Shown: piece after piece, positions 54,611 to 63,449 of the stretch | Position numbering within the stretch: the stretch's first letter is position 1 | Layout of the letters: every line of letters begins with the position of its first letter | Assembly: GCF_900078685.2 (NCBI RefSeq) | Contig: NZ_LT546166.1 | Span: 968,286-1,032,285 of the forward strand | Direction of reading: 5' to 3' | Origin: Mycolicibacter icosiumassiliensis | GTDB lineage: Bacteria > Actinomycetota > Actinomycetes > Mycobacteriales > Mycobacteriaceae | DNA length: 64,000 nucleotides | The notes under the pieces: model-generated | Databases searched by the model: none | What the model was told of the DNA's origin: nothing | The model's input: only the letters and a program-made list of their open reading frames with translations | Program-made: the position numbers and the translations under genes

Positions 54611-55009
54611 TTTTCGACGGTAACGCGGAACAGCTCGTGGCGCGATACTCTGGCATTAGATACGCAGGCTTCTGACAGGAAACTCAGGTAACGCAGTTGC
54701 GGATTTCGGTGACCACCGGCGCGCGCCGTGCCGTCGCCGGCACCGGGCTGGCTCATTGACCGGCGCGATCTTGTGATCGTGGCGATTATTTTCGGTGGGC
54801 AAACCACCGTTTTGTGCTGAGCAAGACGCAAGGGGACTCATGCGGATCACGCGCTTTACAGACCGTTCATCTAGCACGGTCATAATTCGAGGAAGAACCG
54901 GCGAAGTGCGTTTCGCCATCGCCATCAGATTGCAATCTGCACCGCGGGCAGTCGTAGCGCGACACAGCTAGCATGCGCAGTGTAGAAACTTGTGACCAGG
55001 CAGGGGTAG
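54611..55009. other. ~400-bp intergenic region upstream of ESX-5
   Basis: No convincing gene. Contents: the promoter side of the minus-strand oxidoreductase, a stem CGGTGG-GCAAA-CCACCG (54793-54809) followed by GTTTT that looks like an intrinsic terminator or attenuator on the plus strand, and, closer to eccB5, TAGCAT/TAGAAA-like -10 elements near 54970-54990. Confidence 0.5.
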
Positions 55010-55081
55010 ATGACGACCTATTGGGGACCGGCACCGCGCCGTAATCCGACAGTGCGACGGGCTGGGGCGCGCCGTGGCTGA
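55010..55081 (+). CDS. Short leader ORF overlapping the eccB5 start
   Basis: ATG at 55010 opens a 23-codon frame (beginning MTTYWGPAPRR and Arg-rich at its end) that stops at 55079-55081, eight bases inside eccB5. GGCAGGGG lies upstream. eccB5 itself has only a weak GGGG site, so translation may be coupled through this frame. Whether the peptide is made is unknown. Confidence 0.35.
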   Translation: MTTYWGPAPRRNPTVRRAGARRG

Positions 55082-56585
55082 CGAACAGCGGGGACCCGGT
55101 TACGGCCTTGGGCTGTCGACGCGCACCCAGATGACCGGGTACCAATTCCTGGCGCGACGAACCGCGATGGCGTTGACCCGCTGGCAGGTTCGGATGGAGG
55201 TAGAGCCGGGCCGGCGCCAGTCGCTGGCCGTGGTGGCTTCCGTGTCGGCTGGGGCGGTCGTCTGCCTCGGTGCGCTGCTGTGGTCGTTTTTGAGTCCCTC
55301 GGGCCAGCTGAACGAATCGCCGATCATTGCCGACCGTGATTCTGGCGCCCTGTATGTGCGGGTCGGCGACACTATATATCCGGCGCTGAATTTGGCTTCG
55401 GCTCGACTGATCGCCGGTCGGGCCGACAACCCGCACAAGGTGCGTTCGACTCAAATAGCAGAGCAGCCGCACGGCCCCTTGGTTGGAATTCCCGGCGCGC
55501 CGTCGGACATCCTGCCGACGACGCCCTCGACATCGTCGTGGCTGATCTGCGACACCGTCGCCAATGTTCAGGGCGTCGGTGCGCCGTCGCCGGTGACCGT
55601 GACGGTGATCGACGGCGCCCCGGAGCTCAACTCCCGCCGCCGGGTGCTGGACGGGCCCGACGCGGTGGTGCTGCGCTACGGCAACGACTCCTGGGTGGTT
55701 CGCCAGGGCCGCCGCTCGCGCATCGACGCCGCCGACCGAGCGGTGCTGCTGCCGCTGGGACTGACTCCTGAGCAGGTCGACCACGCCCGCCCGATGAGCC
55801 AGGCGCTGTTCGACGCGTTGCCGGTGGGTCCAGAACTGGCGGTGCCTTTTGTGCCTGACGCCGGTCATCCGCCGGCCTTCCCGAATGCCCCCGGCCCGGT
55901 GGGAATGGTGTTCACCACACCGCAGTTGGCTGGGCCGCAACAATATTCGGTTGTGCTGATGAACGGCGTGCAGACGGTGTCGCCGGTGGTGGCCCGCATT
56001 CTGCAGAACGCCGGGGCCACCGGAGGCGGTGCGCCCGCAGTGGTGACTCCACAGGATCTGGCGAAGATGCCGGTGGTCACCGGACTGGACCTGTCGGCTT
56101 ACCCCGAGGGACCGCTGCAGGTCGTCGACATCAAGGAGAACCCCGCCACGTGCTGGTGGTGGGAGCGTTCCACCGGCGACAGCCGGGCCCGGGTACAGGT
56201 GGTGTCCGGCCCGACGATTCCGGTGTCGCAGAAGCAGATGAAGCGGGTGGTATCCCTGGTGAAGACCAACGACATCAACGTGCCGGAGGCCGACCGGGTC
56301 TACTTCGGTTCGGGTTACGGCAACTTCGTCGCGGTGACCGGCAATGACCCGGACGCCTCCACCCGGGAATCGTTGTGGTGGATATCGGCCTCGGGCGTGC
56401 GATTCGGGATCCCCGGCGATGACGAGCGCAAGGCGCTGGGCCTGTTCGGAGAACCGGCGCTCGCGCCGTCGGTGGCGTTGCGCCTGCTGGCGCACGGCCC
56501 GACCCTGTCCCGCCAGGATGCGCTGGTACGTCACGACACCCTGCCAACCGATATGAGCCCAGCAGAATTGGCGGTGCCCAAGTGA
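55074..56585 (+). CDS. eccB5: ESX-5 type VII secretion protein EccB5
   Basis: 503 residues. One transmembrane helix (VVASVSAGAVVCLGALLWSF) follows a cytoplasmic N-terminus with the GYGLGLSTRTQMTGYQFLARR segment (core STRTQ...YQFLARR) highly conserved in EccB. The periplasmic part carries EccB repeats and the CWWWER block. EccB is part of the ESX membrane complex with EccC, EccD and EccE. Sequence similarity by eye is to ESX-5 rather than ESX-1 to 4. GTG start at 55074. Overlaps eccC5 by 4 bp. Confidence 0.95.
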   Translation: MADEQRGPGYGLGLSTRTQMTGYQFLARRTAMALTRWQVRMEVEPGRRQSLAVVASVSAGAVVCLGALLWSFLSPSGQLNESPIIADRDSGALYVRVGDTIYPALNLASARLIAGRADNPHKVRSTQIAEQPHGPLVGIPGAPSDILPTTPSTSSWLICDTVANVQGVGAPSPVTVTVIDGAPELNSRRRVLDGPDAVVLRYGNDSWVVRQGRRSRIDAADRAVLLPLGLTPEQVDHARPMSQALFDALPVGPELAVPFVPDAGHPPAFPNAPGPVGMVFTTPQLAGPQQYSVVLMNGVQTVSPVVARILQNAGATGGGAPAVVTPQDLAKMPVVTGLDLSAYPEGPLQVVDIKENPATCWWWERSTGDSRARVQVVSGPTIPVSQKQMKRVVSLVKTNDINVPEADRVYFGSGYGNFVAVTGNDPDASTRESLWWISASGVRFGIPGDDERKALGLFGEPALAPSVALRLLAHGPTLSRQDALVRHDTLPTDMSPAELAVPK

Positions 56586-59500
56586 AACGTGGATACGCCC
56601 GGCCGACGCCGGAACGCGCGCCGGTGGTCAAGCCCGAGAACATCGTCTTGCCGACGCCGCTGAGCGTGCCGCCGCCGGAAGGCAAGCCGTGGTGGCTGGT
56701 GGTGGTCGGCGTGCTCGTGGTCGGCCTGCTCGTCGGCATGGTCGCGATGACCGTGGCCAGCGGTTCCCGGATGTTCCTGGGCGCCGGCTCGATCTTCCCG
56801 ATCTTTATGATCGGCGGCGTCGCGATGATGATGTTCGGCGGCCGTTTCGGTGGTGGCGCCCAGCAACTGAGTCGGCCCAAGCTCGACGCGATGCGCGCCC
56901 AGTTCATGCTCATGCTGGACCGGCTGCGCGAGTCCGCAGCGGAGTCCGCGGACAGCATGGACGCGAACTACCGGTGGTACCACCCGGCGCCGTCCACCCT
57001 GGCCGCGGCGGTGGGATCGTCGCGCATGTGGGAGCGCCAGCCCAACGGCAAGGACCTCAACTTCGGCCTGGCCCGCGTCGGGGTGGGGATGACCCGGCCC
57101 GAGGTGACTTGGGGTGAGCCGCAGAACATGCCGACCGACATCGAGCTCGAACCGGTGACCGGTAAGGCACTGCAGGAGTTCGGGCGCTACCAGAGCGTGG
57201 TCTACAACCTGCCGAAGATGATCTCGCTGCTGGTCGAGCCGTGGTACTCGCTGGTCGGCGACCGCGAGCAAGTGCTCGGACTGATGCGCGCGATCATCTG
57301 CCAGCTGGCCTTCTCCCACGGGCCCGACCACCTGCGCATGGTCGTGGTGACTTCGGATGTGGCGCAGTGGGATTGGGTGAAGTGGATGCCGCACTTCGGC
57401 GACCCGCGCCGCCAGGACGCCGCGGGCAACGCCCGGATGGTCTACCGCTCGGTACAGGACTTCGCCACCGAACACGCCGAACTGTTCTCCGGGCGCGGAT
57501 CGTTCATGCCGCGCCACGCCAGCTCGTCGGCAGAGACCCCGACCCCGCACCACCTGATCATCGTCGACGGCCTGGACCCGCAGTGGGAGTACGTCAACAC
57601 CACCGAGGGCATCGACGGGGTGACGTTCTTCGATCTGACCGGCGCACCGGAGTGGCGTGGCGTTTCGCAGCGGGTGCTGCGTCTCGACGACAAGGGCATC
57701 ATCAACGCGCTGCCGCGTGACCGCGACACCTGGATGGTGATCGACGACAACGAGTGGTTCTTCGCCCTCGCCGACCAGATCAGCCCGACCGACGCCGAAC
57801 AGTTCGCGCAGCGGATAGCGCACTGGCGGCTCGCGGCGGCCTACGAGGAGATCGGCCAGAAGGTGACGCACCACATCGGTGCGCGCGACATCATGGCCTA
57901 CTACGGCATCGAAGACGCCGGCCGAATCGACTTCAAGGAGCTGTGGGCGAACCGGCGCGATACGGGCAGCCGAGGCCGGCTGCGGATTCCGTTCGGAAAC
58001 CGCTCCGACAACGGCGAACTGCTCTTCCTGGACATGAAGTCCCTCGACGAGGGCGGTGACGGGCCGCACGGCGTCATGTCCGGCACCACCGGTTCCGGTA
58101 AGTCCACCCTGGTGCGCACGGTGATCGAGTCGCTGCTGCTGGCTCACCCGCCGGACGAGCTGCAGTTCGTGCTGGCCGACCTCAAGGGTGGATCGGCGGT
58201 CAAGCCGTTCGCCGGCGTGCCGCACGTGTCGCGGATCATCACCGACCTGGAAGACGACCAGGCCCTCATGGAGCGCTTCCTGGAGGCCATGTGGGGTGAG
58301 ATCGCCCGGCGAAAGACCATGTGCGACAACGCCGGTGTGGACGGTGCCAAAGAATACAACGAGATCCGGTCTCGGATGCGGGCTCGCGGAGACGACAGTC
58401 TGCCGCCGCTGCCGATGCTGGTCGTCGTGATCGACGAGTTCTACGAGTGGTTCCGCATCATGCCCACCGCGGTGGAAGTGCTGGACTCGATCGGCCGCCA
58501 GGGCCGCGCCTACTGGGTGCACCTGATGATGGCCTCGCAGACCATCGAGAGCCGCGCCGAGAAGCTGATGGAGAACATGGGCTACCGGCTGGTGCTCAAG
58601 GCCCAGACCGCCGGGGCCGCGCAGGCCGCCGGCGTGCCCAACGCAGTGAACCTGCCGGGCAAGGCCGGCCTCGGCTACTTCCGTAAGAGCGGCGAAGAGG
58701 TTATCCGTTTCCAGGCCGAGTTCCTGTGGCGCGACTACCACCGGGGCGGATTGCTCGACGACGAGCAGATGCCCTTGACGCATGCCGTCGACTACATCCG
58801 GCCGCAGCTGTTCACCACCGAGTTCACTCCACTCGAGGTCAGCGTCAGCACGCCGGAGATCGAGGCGCCCGAGGAGATTGCGGCGATCGACTCCAAGCCG
58901 GCGACAGTCTCGGGTGAGGCCGCCGAGGAAGAGGATTTCATTCGGACGCCCAAGGTCGGCACGGTGATCATCGATCAGCTGCGCCAGATCGATTTCGAGC
59001 CTTACCGGCTGTGGCAGCCACCGCTGGACGTGTCGGTGAGCGTCGAGGACCTGGTGAACCGGCACCTGGGTCACCCGTGGCAGCAGGACTACGGCACCCG
59101 GCGCGACTTGGTGTTCCCGATCGGGGTCATCGACCGGCCGTATAAGCACGACCAGCCGCCGTGGACGGTGGACACCGCCGGCCCGGGCGCCAATGTGCTG
59201 ATCCTGGGCGCCGGTGGTTCGGGCAAGACGACCGCACTGCAGACGTTGATCTGCTCCGCGGCGTTGACGCACACCCCCGAACAGGTTCAGTTCTACTGCC
59301 TGGCCTACAGCGGCACCTCGCTGACCACGGTTGCCGGACTGCCGCACGTGGGCAGTGTCTGTGGCCCGACCGACCCCGACGGGGTGCGCCGCACGGTGGC
59401 CGAACTGCTCGCGTTGGTGCGAACCCGCAAGCGCAGCTTCCTGGAGAACGACGTTGCATCGATGGACGTCTTCCGCCGGCGGAAGTTCGAGGGTGCCCCG

Positions 59501-60796
59501 GGACGCGTGCCCAACGACGGTTTCGGCGACGTCTATCTGGTGGTTGACAACTACCGAGCGCTCTCGGAGGAGAACGAGGTGCTCGTCGAGCAGGTCAACC
59601 AGATCATCAACCAGGGGCCCTCGTTCGGTGTGCACGTGATTGTGACTGCCGATCGCGAATCGGAGCTCCGCCCGCCGGTGCGAAGCGGTTTCGGATCCCG
59701 GGTCGAGCTGCGTCTGGCCGCGGTCGAGGACGCCAAGCTGGTGCGCTCCCGGTTCGCCAAGGATGTCCCGGTGAAGCCGGGGCGGGGCATGGTCGCGGTC
59801 AACTACGTACGCCTCGACAGCGACCCCCAGTCCGGCCTGCACACCCTGATTGCCCGGCCCGCGATGGCCGACACCGGCAAGAAGGTGTTCGAGTCCGACA
59901 GCGTCGCAGCCGCGGTCAGCCAGGTGGCGGTCGGCCGGGTCCGCCCGGTGCGGCGTCTGCCGGCGCGGTTCGGGTTGGAAGAGGTGCGCGCGGTCGCGGC
60001 CAACGACCGGCGCGAAGGGGTGGGAGCGGGCGGTATCGCCTGGGCGATCTCCGAACTCGACCTGCAGCCGGTCTATCTGAACTTCGCCGAGAACGGCCAC
60101 CTGATGGTGACTGGGCGTCGCGAATGCGGCCGCACCACCACGCTGGCCACCATCATGAGCGAGATCGAGCGGCTCTACGCGCCGGGGTCCAGCAGCGCGC
60201 CGGCTCCCAGCCCGGACGGGCGGCCGTCGGCACAGGTGTGGCTGATCGACCCGCGTCGGCAGCTGCTGACCACGCTGGGGTCGGACTACGTGGAGAAGTT
60301 CGCCTACAACCTGGACGGCGCCGTCGCGCTGGTCAACGAGTTGGCTGTCACGCTGGCCAACCGTGAACCTCCGCCGGGGCTGTCAGCCGAAGAGCTGCTG
60401 TCGCGGACCTGGTGGAGTGGACCGGAGATCTTCTTGATCATCGACGACATCCAGCAGTTCCCGCCCGGCTTCGACTCGCCGTTCCAGAAGGCGGCGCCCT
60501 GGGTTACCCGGTCGGCCGACGTTGGCCTGCACGTGATCGCCACCCGCACCTTCGGCGGTTGGTCGTCCGCCGGTGCCGACCCGCTGCTGCGGGCCCTGCA
60601 CCAGGCCAACGCGCCACTGTTGGTGATGGACGCCGACCCCGACGAGGGCTTCATCCGCGGCAAGATGAAGGGCGGCCCGCTGCCCCGTGGTCGTGGCCTG
60701 CTGATGGCCGAGGACACCGGCGTGTTCGTTCAGGTCGCCGCCACCGAGCTGCGGCGGGCGCCGGTGCAAGAGCGCGCGGCCACCCCGGCCGGCTGA
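56582..60796 (+). CDS. eccC5: ESX-5 FtsK/SpoIIIE-type motor ATPase EccC5
   Basis: 1404 residues. Two N-terminal transmembrane helices (WWLVVVGVLVVGLLVGMVAM; SIFPIFMIGGVAMMMF), a DUF domain, then three ATPase domains with P-loops GTTGSGKST (~500), GAGGSGKTT (~877) and the degenerate GRRECGRTT (~1178). EccC recognises the YxxxD/E secretion signal of EsxB- and PE-type substrates and powers secretion. A single uninterrupted frame; some M. tuberculosis annotations split it into two. GTG start at 56582 overlaps eccB5. Confidence 0.97.
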   Translation: MKRGYARPTPERAPVVKPENIVLPTPLSVPPPEGKPWWLVVVGVLVVGLLVGMVAMTVASGSRMFLGAGSIFPIFMIGGVAMMMFGGRFGGGAQQLSRPKLDAMRAQFMLMLDRLRESAAESADSMDANYRWYHPAPSTLAAAVGSSRMWERQPNGKDLNFGLARVGVGMTRPEVTWGEPQNMPTDIELEPVTGKALQEFGRYQSVVYNLPKMISLLVEPWYSLVGDREQVLGLMRAIICQLAFSHGPDHLRMVVVTSDVAQWDWVKWMPHFGDPRRQDAAGNARMVYRSVQDFATEHAELFSGRGSFMPRHASSSAETPTPHHLIIVDGLDPQWEYVNTTEGIDGVTFFDLTGAPEWRGVSQRVLRLDDKGIINALPRDRDTWMVIDDNEWFFALADQISPTDAEQFAQRIAHWRLAAAYEEIGQKVTHHIGARDIMAYYGIEDAGRIDFKELWANRRDTGSRGRLRIPFGNRSDNGELLFLDMKSLDEGGDGPHGVMSGTTGSGKSTLVRTVIESLLLAHPPDELQFVLADLKGGSAVKPFAGVPHVSRIITDLEDDQALMERFLEAMWGEIARRKTMCDNAGVDGAKEYNEIRSRMRARGDDSLPPLPMLVVVIDEFYEWFRIMPTAVEVLDSIGRQGRAYWVHLMMASQTIESRAEKLMENMGYRLVLKAQTAGAAQAAGVPNAVNLPGKAGLGYFRKSGEEVIRFQAEFLWRDYHRGGLLDDEQMPLTHAVDYIRPQLFTTEFTPLEVSVSTPEIEAPEEIAAIDSKPATVSGEAAEEEDFIRTPKVGTVIIDQLRQIDFEPYRLWQPPLDVSVSVEDLVNRHLGHPWQQDYGTRRDLVFPIGVIDRPYKHDQPPWTVDTAGPGANVLILGAGGSGKTTALQTLICSAALTHTPEQVQFYCLAYSGTSLTTVAGLPHVGSVCGPTDPDGVRRTVAELLALVRTRKRSFLENDVASMDVFRRRKFEGAPGRVPNDGFGDVYLVVDNYRALSEENEVLVEQVNQIINQGPSFGVHVIVTADRESELRPPVRSGFGSRVELRLAAVEDAKLVRSRFAKDVPVKPGRGMVAVNYVRLDSDPQSGLHTLIARPAMADTGKKVFESDSVAAAVSQVAVGRVRPVRRLPARFGLEEVRAVAANDRREGVGAGGIAWAISELDLQPVYLNFAENGHLMVTGRRECGRTTTLATIMSEIERLYAPGSSSAPAPSPDGRPSAQVWLIDPRRQLLTTLGSDYVEKFAYNLDGAVALVNELAVTLANREPPPGLSAEELLSRTWWSGPEIFLIIDDIQQFPPGFDSPFQKAAPWVTRSADVGLHVIATRTFGGWSSAGADPLLRALHQANAPLLVMDADPDEGFIRGKMKGGPLPRGRGLLMAEDTGVFVQVAATELRRAPVQERAATPAG

Positions 60797-61156
60797 CCCG
60801 ACTGTCCGGCAACCACTGTGACGCGAGCAACAGCGTCACAGTGGTTGCTGGCGCTGTCATAGCCCGGTGCGAGGCGGTGAATTAAGTGCGGCAGGATTTA
60901 AACCACGGCCTCGTGCCCGCCGGTATCGGAGTCGGGGGCGACTGCCCACCGCGCGGGAAATAACAGCTCTGTGTTTTTCCAGTTTGGAGGCATTTCATGG
61001 GCTGAACAGCCTGGTCGCGGCTACCGGATTGTTACCCCAGGTGAATACTTGTTATCGGCAGGTGAACAGTCGGCGTTCTGGCTACCCCCGGGCGCTTTGA
61101 GCGCTTACGATCGTCAGCGGAGAGATTGCTGACCGCGATCCAGAGGAGGGACTCGA
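60797..61156. other. Intergenic region between eccC5 and the PE gene
   Basis: Opens with a strong stem-loop (60809-60848) and contains no gene. The right end carries the PE ribosome binding site (GAGGAGGGA) and probably its promoter. In M. tuberculosis this interval holds other genes (including cyp143 and PPE25), which are absent here. Confidence 0.6.
60809..60848 (+). terminator. Perfect 16-bp stem-loop after eccC5
   Basis: GCAACCACTGTGACGC (60809-60824), 8-nt loop, complementary arm 60833-60848. Begins 12 bp after the eccC5 stop. It should terminate the eccB5-eccC5 transcript and separate it from the substrate genes. Confidence 0.7.
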
Positions 61157-61456
61157 ATGTCGTTTGTGAATGCGCAGCCCGAAGCGCTGTCAGCGGCCGC
61201 TGCGAACCTGAGCGGTATCGGTTCGGCGTTGAACGCGCAGAACGCCGCCGCTGCCGCTCCGACCACCGGCGTGGTCCCGGCCGCTGCCGACGAGGTCTCG
61301 GCACTGACCGCGGCGCAGTTCGCTGCGCACGCGACGATGTACCAGCAGGTCAGCGCGCAGGCCGCAGCGATCCACGAAATGTTCGTCGCCACGCTCAACA
61401 GCAGTGCGACCTCCTACGCCGCCACCGAGGCGGCCAACGCCGCGTCCGCCGGCTGA
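61157..61456 (+). CDS. PE-family protein (ESX-5 associated, PE18/PE19-like)
   Basis: 99 residues, a PE domain only: SFVNAQPEALSAAAANLSGI at the N-terminus has the Pro-Glu of the family, and YAATEAAN near the end resembles the YxxxD/E secretion-signal position. PE proteins normally pair with a PPE partner and are exported through ESX. No PPE gene follows. ATG at 61157 with a strong GAGGAGGGA site. Confidence 0.92.
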   Translation: MSFVNAQPEALSAAAANLSGIGSALNAQNAAAAAPTTGVVPAAADEVSALTAAQFAAHATMYQQVSAQAAAIHEMFVATLNSSATSYAATEAANAASAG

Positions 61457-61522
61457 TCGGGAGCCAACCGCATTACCGGCTACGGGCTGATGGAAGGGGA
61501 ACCATTCATTCGTTCAAAGCCG

Positions 61523-61550
61523 GTCGTCGGTTCCCGACTTAACCGGCGGC
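61523..61550 (+). promoter_or_regulatory. Hairpin in the esxM leader
   Basis: GTCGTCGGTT pairs with AACCGGCGGC across an 8-nt loop, giving a 10-bp RNA stem with two G-U pairs, about 62 bp upstream of esxM. It is followed by an A-rich single-stranded stretch to the ribosome binding site. It may stabilise or regulate the esxMN mRNA. Confidence 0.4.
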
Positions 61551-61612
61551 AATAACCCGTCAACGACAAAAATCAAACAGAAACAACGAACTTCAGACAA
61601 GGAGACAGAGCA

Positions 61613-61909
61613 GTGGCAACACGTTTTATGACTGATCCGGACGCGATGCGTTCGATGGCGGGCCGTTTTGATGTGCATGCGCAGACGGTGGAGGACGAGG
61701 CTCGTCGGATGTGGGCGTCGTCGACGAACATTTCCGGTGCGGGTTGGGGTGGTCTGGCGGAGCGGACGTCGATGGACACCATGGGTCAGATGCAGACCGC
61801 GTTTCGCAACATTGTGAACATGTTGCATGGGGTGCGGGATGGTCTGATTCGTGACGCGAACCACTACGAGCAGCAGGAAGCTGCTTCTCAGCAGATCCTG
61901 TCGAGCTAG
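61613..61909 (+). CDS. esxM: ESX-5 WXG100 substrate EsxM
   Basis: 98 residues. Helix-turn-helix of the WXG100 family, with the turn at GAGWGGLA and the YxxxD/E-like export signal near the C-terminus (HYEQQEAAS). By-eye match to the EsxM/EsxJ/EsxK group. Forms a heterodimer with EsxN. GTG start at 61613 with AAGGAG upstream. Confidence 0.95.
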   Translation: MATRFMTDPDAMRSMAGRFDVHAQTVEDEARRMWASSTNISGAGWGGLAERTSMDTMGQMQTAFRNIVNMLHGVRDGLIRDANHYEQQEAASQQILSS

Positions 61910-61923
61910 GAGGAGAACCGCAG

Positions 61924-62208
61924 ATGTCGATTAATTACCAGTTCGGTGATGTGGATGCGCACGGTGCGTTGATTCGTGCCCAGGCTGCGTCGTTGGAGTC
62001 TGAGCACCAGGCGATCGTGCACGATGTGTTGGCTGCCGGGGATTTCTGGGGTGGCGCGGGTTCGGTGGCGTGCCAGGAGTTTGTGGCGCAGTTGGGTCGC
62101 AACTTCGCGGTGATCTACGAGCAGGCCAACAGTCACGGTCAGAAGGTGCAGTCGGCCGGCAACAACATGGCCAACACCGACGCCTCCGTCGGCTCCAGCT
62201 GGGCCTGA
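61924..62208 (+). CDS. esxN: ESX-5 WXG100 substrate EsxN
   Basis: 94 residues of the EsxN/EsxI/EsxL type (MSINYQFGDVDAHGALIRA start, GDFWGGAGS turn with WGG, VGSSWA end). Secreted with EsxM via ESX-5. ATG at 61924 with AGGAGG upstream, 14 bp after esxM, so the two are one transcript. Confidence 0.96.
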   Translation: MSINYQFGDVDAHGALIRAQAASLESEHQAIVHDVLAAGDFWGGAGSVACQEFVAQLGRNFAVIYEQANSHGQKVQSAGNNMANTDASVGSSWA

Positions 62209-62374
62209 GCGCCCCGCAGTTTCGCAGCGCGCGGCAGCACACCCGATCCATGGGTGTGCTGTCGCGTGCTGCAATTGGCGGGTGGTGCCGAGCGGTCGCG
62301 CCCTCCCGCGTGGTCCAATAGCCAAGTACATCGCTAGCCAAGCACAGCGACCAACCCGGTAGAGGAGGGTAGTG

Positions 62375-63274
62375 ATGGACCCGAGCACCCGCACCGACAT
62401 CACCGTCAACGTCGAGGGTTTCTGGATGTTGCAGGCACTGCTGGACATCCGCCATGTTGCTCCCGAGTTGCGGTGTCGTCCTTATGTTTCCACCGACTCA
62501 AGCGACTGGTTGTCGGAACACCCCGGCATGGCGGTGATGCGCGAACAGGGCATCGTCGTCGACGACGAAGTCAATGAGACCGTTGCGGCACGAATGCGGG
62601 TGCTTGCCGCGCCTGACCTCGAGGTGATCGCGCTGCTGTCGCTGGGAAAGCTGCGTTACGGCGTCATCGACGCCGACGACCAGGAGCCCGGCACCCGCGA
62701 CATCCCCGACAACGAGTTCCGGGTGCTGCTGGCGCGGCGCGGTGAGCACTGGGTGTCGGCGGTACGCGTCGGCACCGATATCACCGTCGACGACGTCTCG
62801 GTGACCGATGCCGCCTCGATCGCCGCGCTGGTGATCGACGGTATGGAATCCATCCACCACGCCGACCCGGCCCAGATCACCGCGGTCAACGTGCCGATGG
62901 AGGAGATGCTGGAGGCCACTCAGAGCTGGCAGGACTCGGGTTTCAACATTTTCACCGGGGGAGACCTGCGCCGGATGGGAATCAGCGCCGCCACCGTCGC
63001 GGCGCTGGGACAGGCGCTTTCGGAGCCGGCGGCCGAAGCCGCGGTATATGCGCGGCAGTACCGCGACGACGCAAAGGGGCCCAGCGCCTCGGTGCTGTCG
63101 CTCAAAGACGGGTCGGGCGGTCGGATCGCGCTGTATCAGCAGGCGCGTACCGCAGGCTCGGGCGAAGCATGGCTGGCGATCTGCCCGGCCACCCCGCAGC
63201 TGGTTCAGGTGGGCGTCAAGACCGTCCTGGACACCCTGCCCTACGGCGCCTGGAAAACGCATCGGAGGGTCTAG
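62375..63274 (+). CDS. espG5: ESX-5 substrate chaperone EspG5
   Basis: 299 residues, close to M. tuberculosis EspG5 (start FWMLQALLDIRHVAPELRC, end GVKTVLDTLPYGAWKTH). EspG5 is a cytosolic chaperone that binds PPE proteins of PE-PPE pairs and hands them to ESX-5. ATG at 62375 with GAGGAGGGT. Presence of EspG5 with no local PPE gene implies clients elsewhere in the genome. Confidence 0.95.
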   Translation: MDPSTRTDITVNVEGFWMLQALLDIRHVAPELRCRPYVSTDSSDWLSEHPGMAVMREQGIVVDDEVNETVAARMRVLAAPDLEVIALLSLGKLRYGVIDADDQEPGTRDIPDNEFRVLLARRGEHWVSAVRVGTDITVDDVSVTDAASIAALVIDGMESIHHADPAQITAVNVPMEEMLEATQSWQDSGFNIFTGGDLRRMGISAATVAALGQALSEPAAEAAVYARQYRDDAKGPSASVLSLKDGSGGRIALYQQARTAGSGEAWLAICPATPQLVQVGVKTVLDTLPYGAWKTHRRV

Positions 63275-63449
63275 CGATCTGCTCGGGTAGGTCTGGGCAC
63301 CGAATGCCAAGTGTCGCACCGGAAAACTGCGGGTAAATCGCGATCGTGCGAATTGCATGAAGTGCCTTTAGAATTGGACTGAATTTCAAAATGACAAATT
63401 GCGAGGCGGCACCTATGGGGTCAGTATTCGTCGGTCAGGTGATGCAATC
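63275..63449. other. espG5-eccD5 intergenic region
   Basis: 175 bp with an AT-rich stretch at about 63365-63400 (TTTAGAATTGGACTGAATTTC-like, given by position). No gene seen; a promoter for eccD5 is possible. Confidence 0.4.

Noticed and set aside
56531..60100. 1189-codon open frame on the minus strand
   Set aside because: Exactly antisense to eccC5, His/Arg/Asp-biased composition typical of a GC-rich shadow frame, no domain features.
56582..60796. Split eccC5 (eccCa5 plus eccCb5)
   Set aside because: A single continuous frame covers all three ATPase domains.
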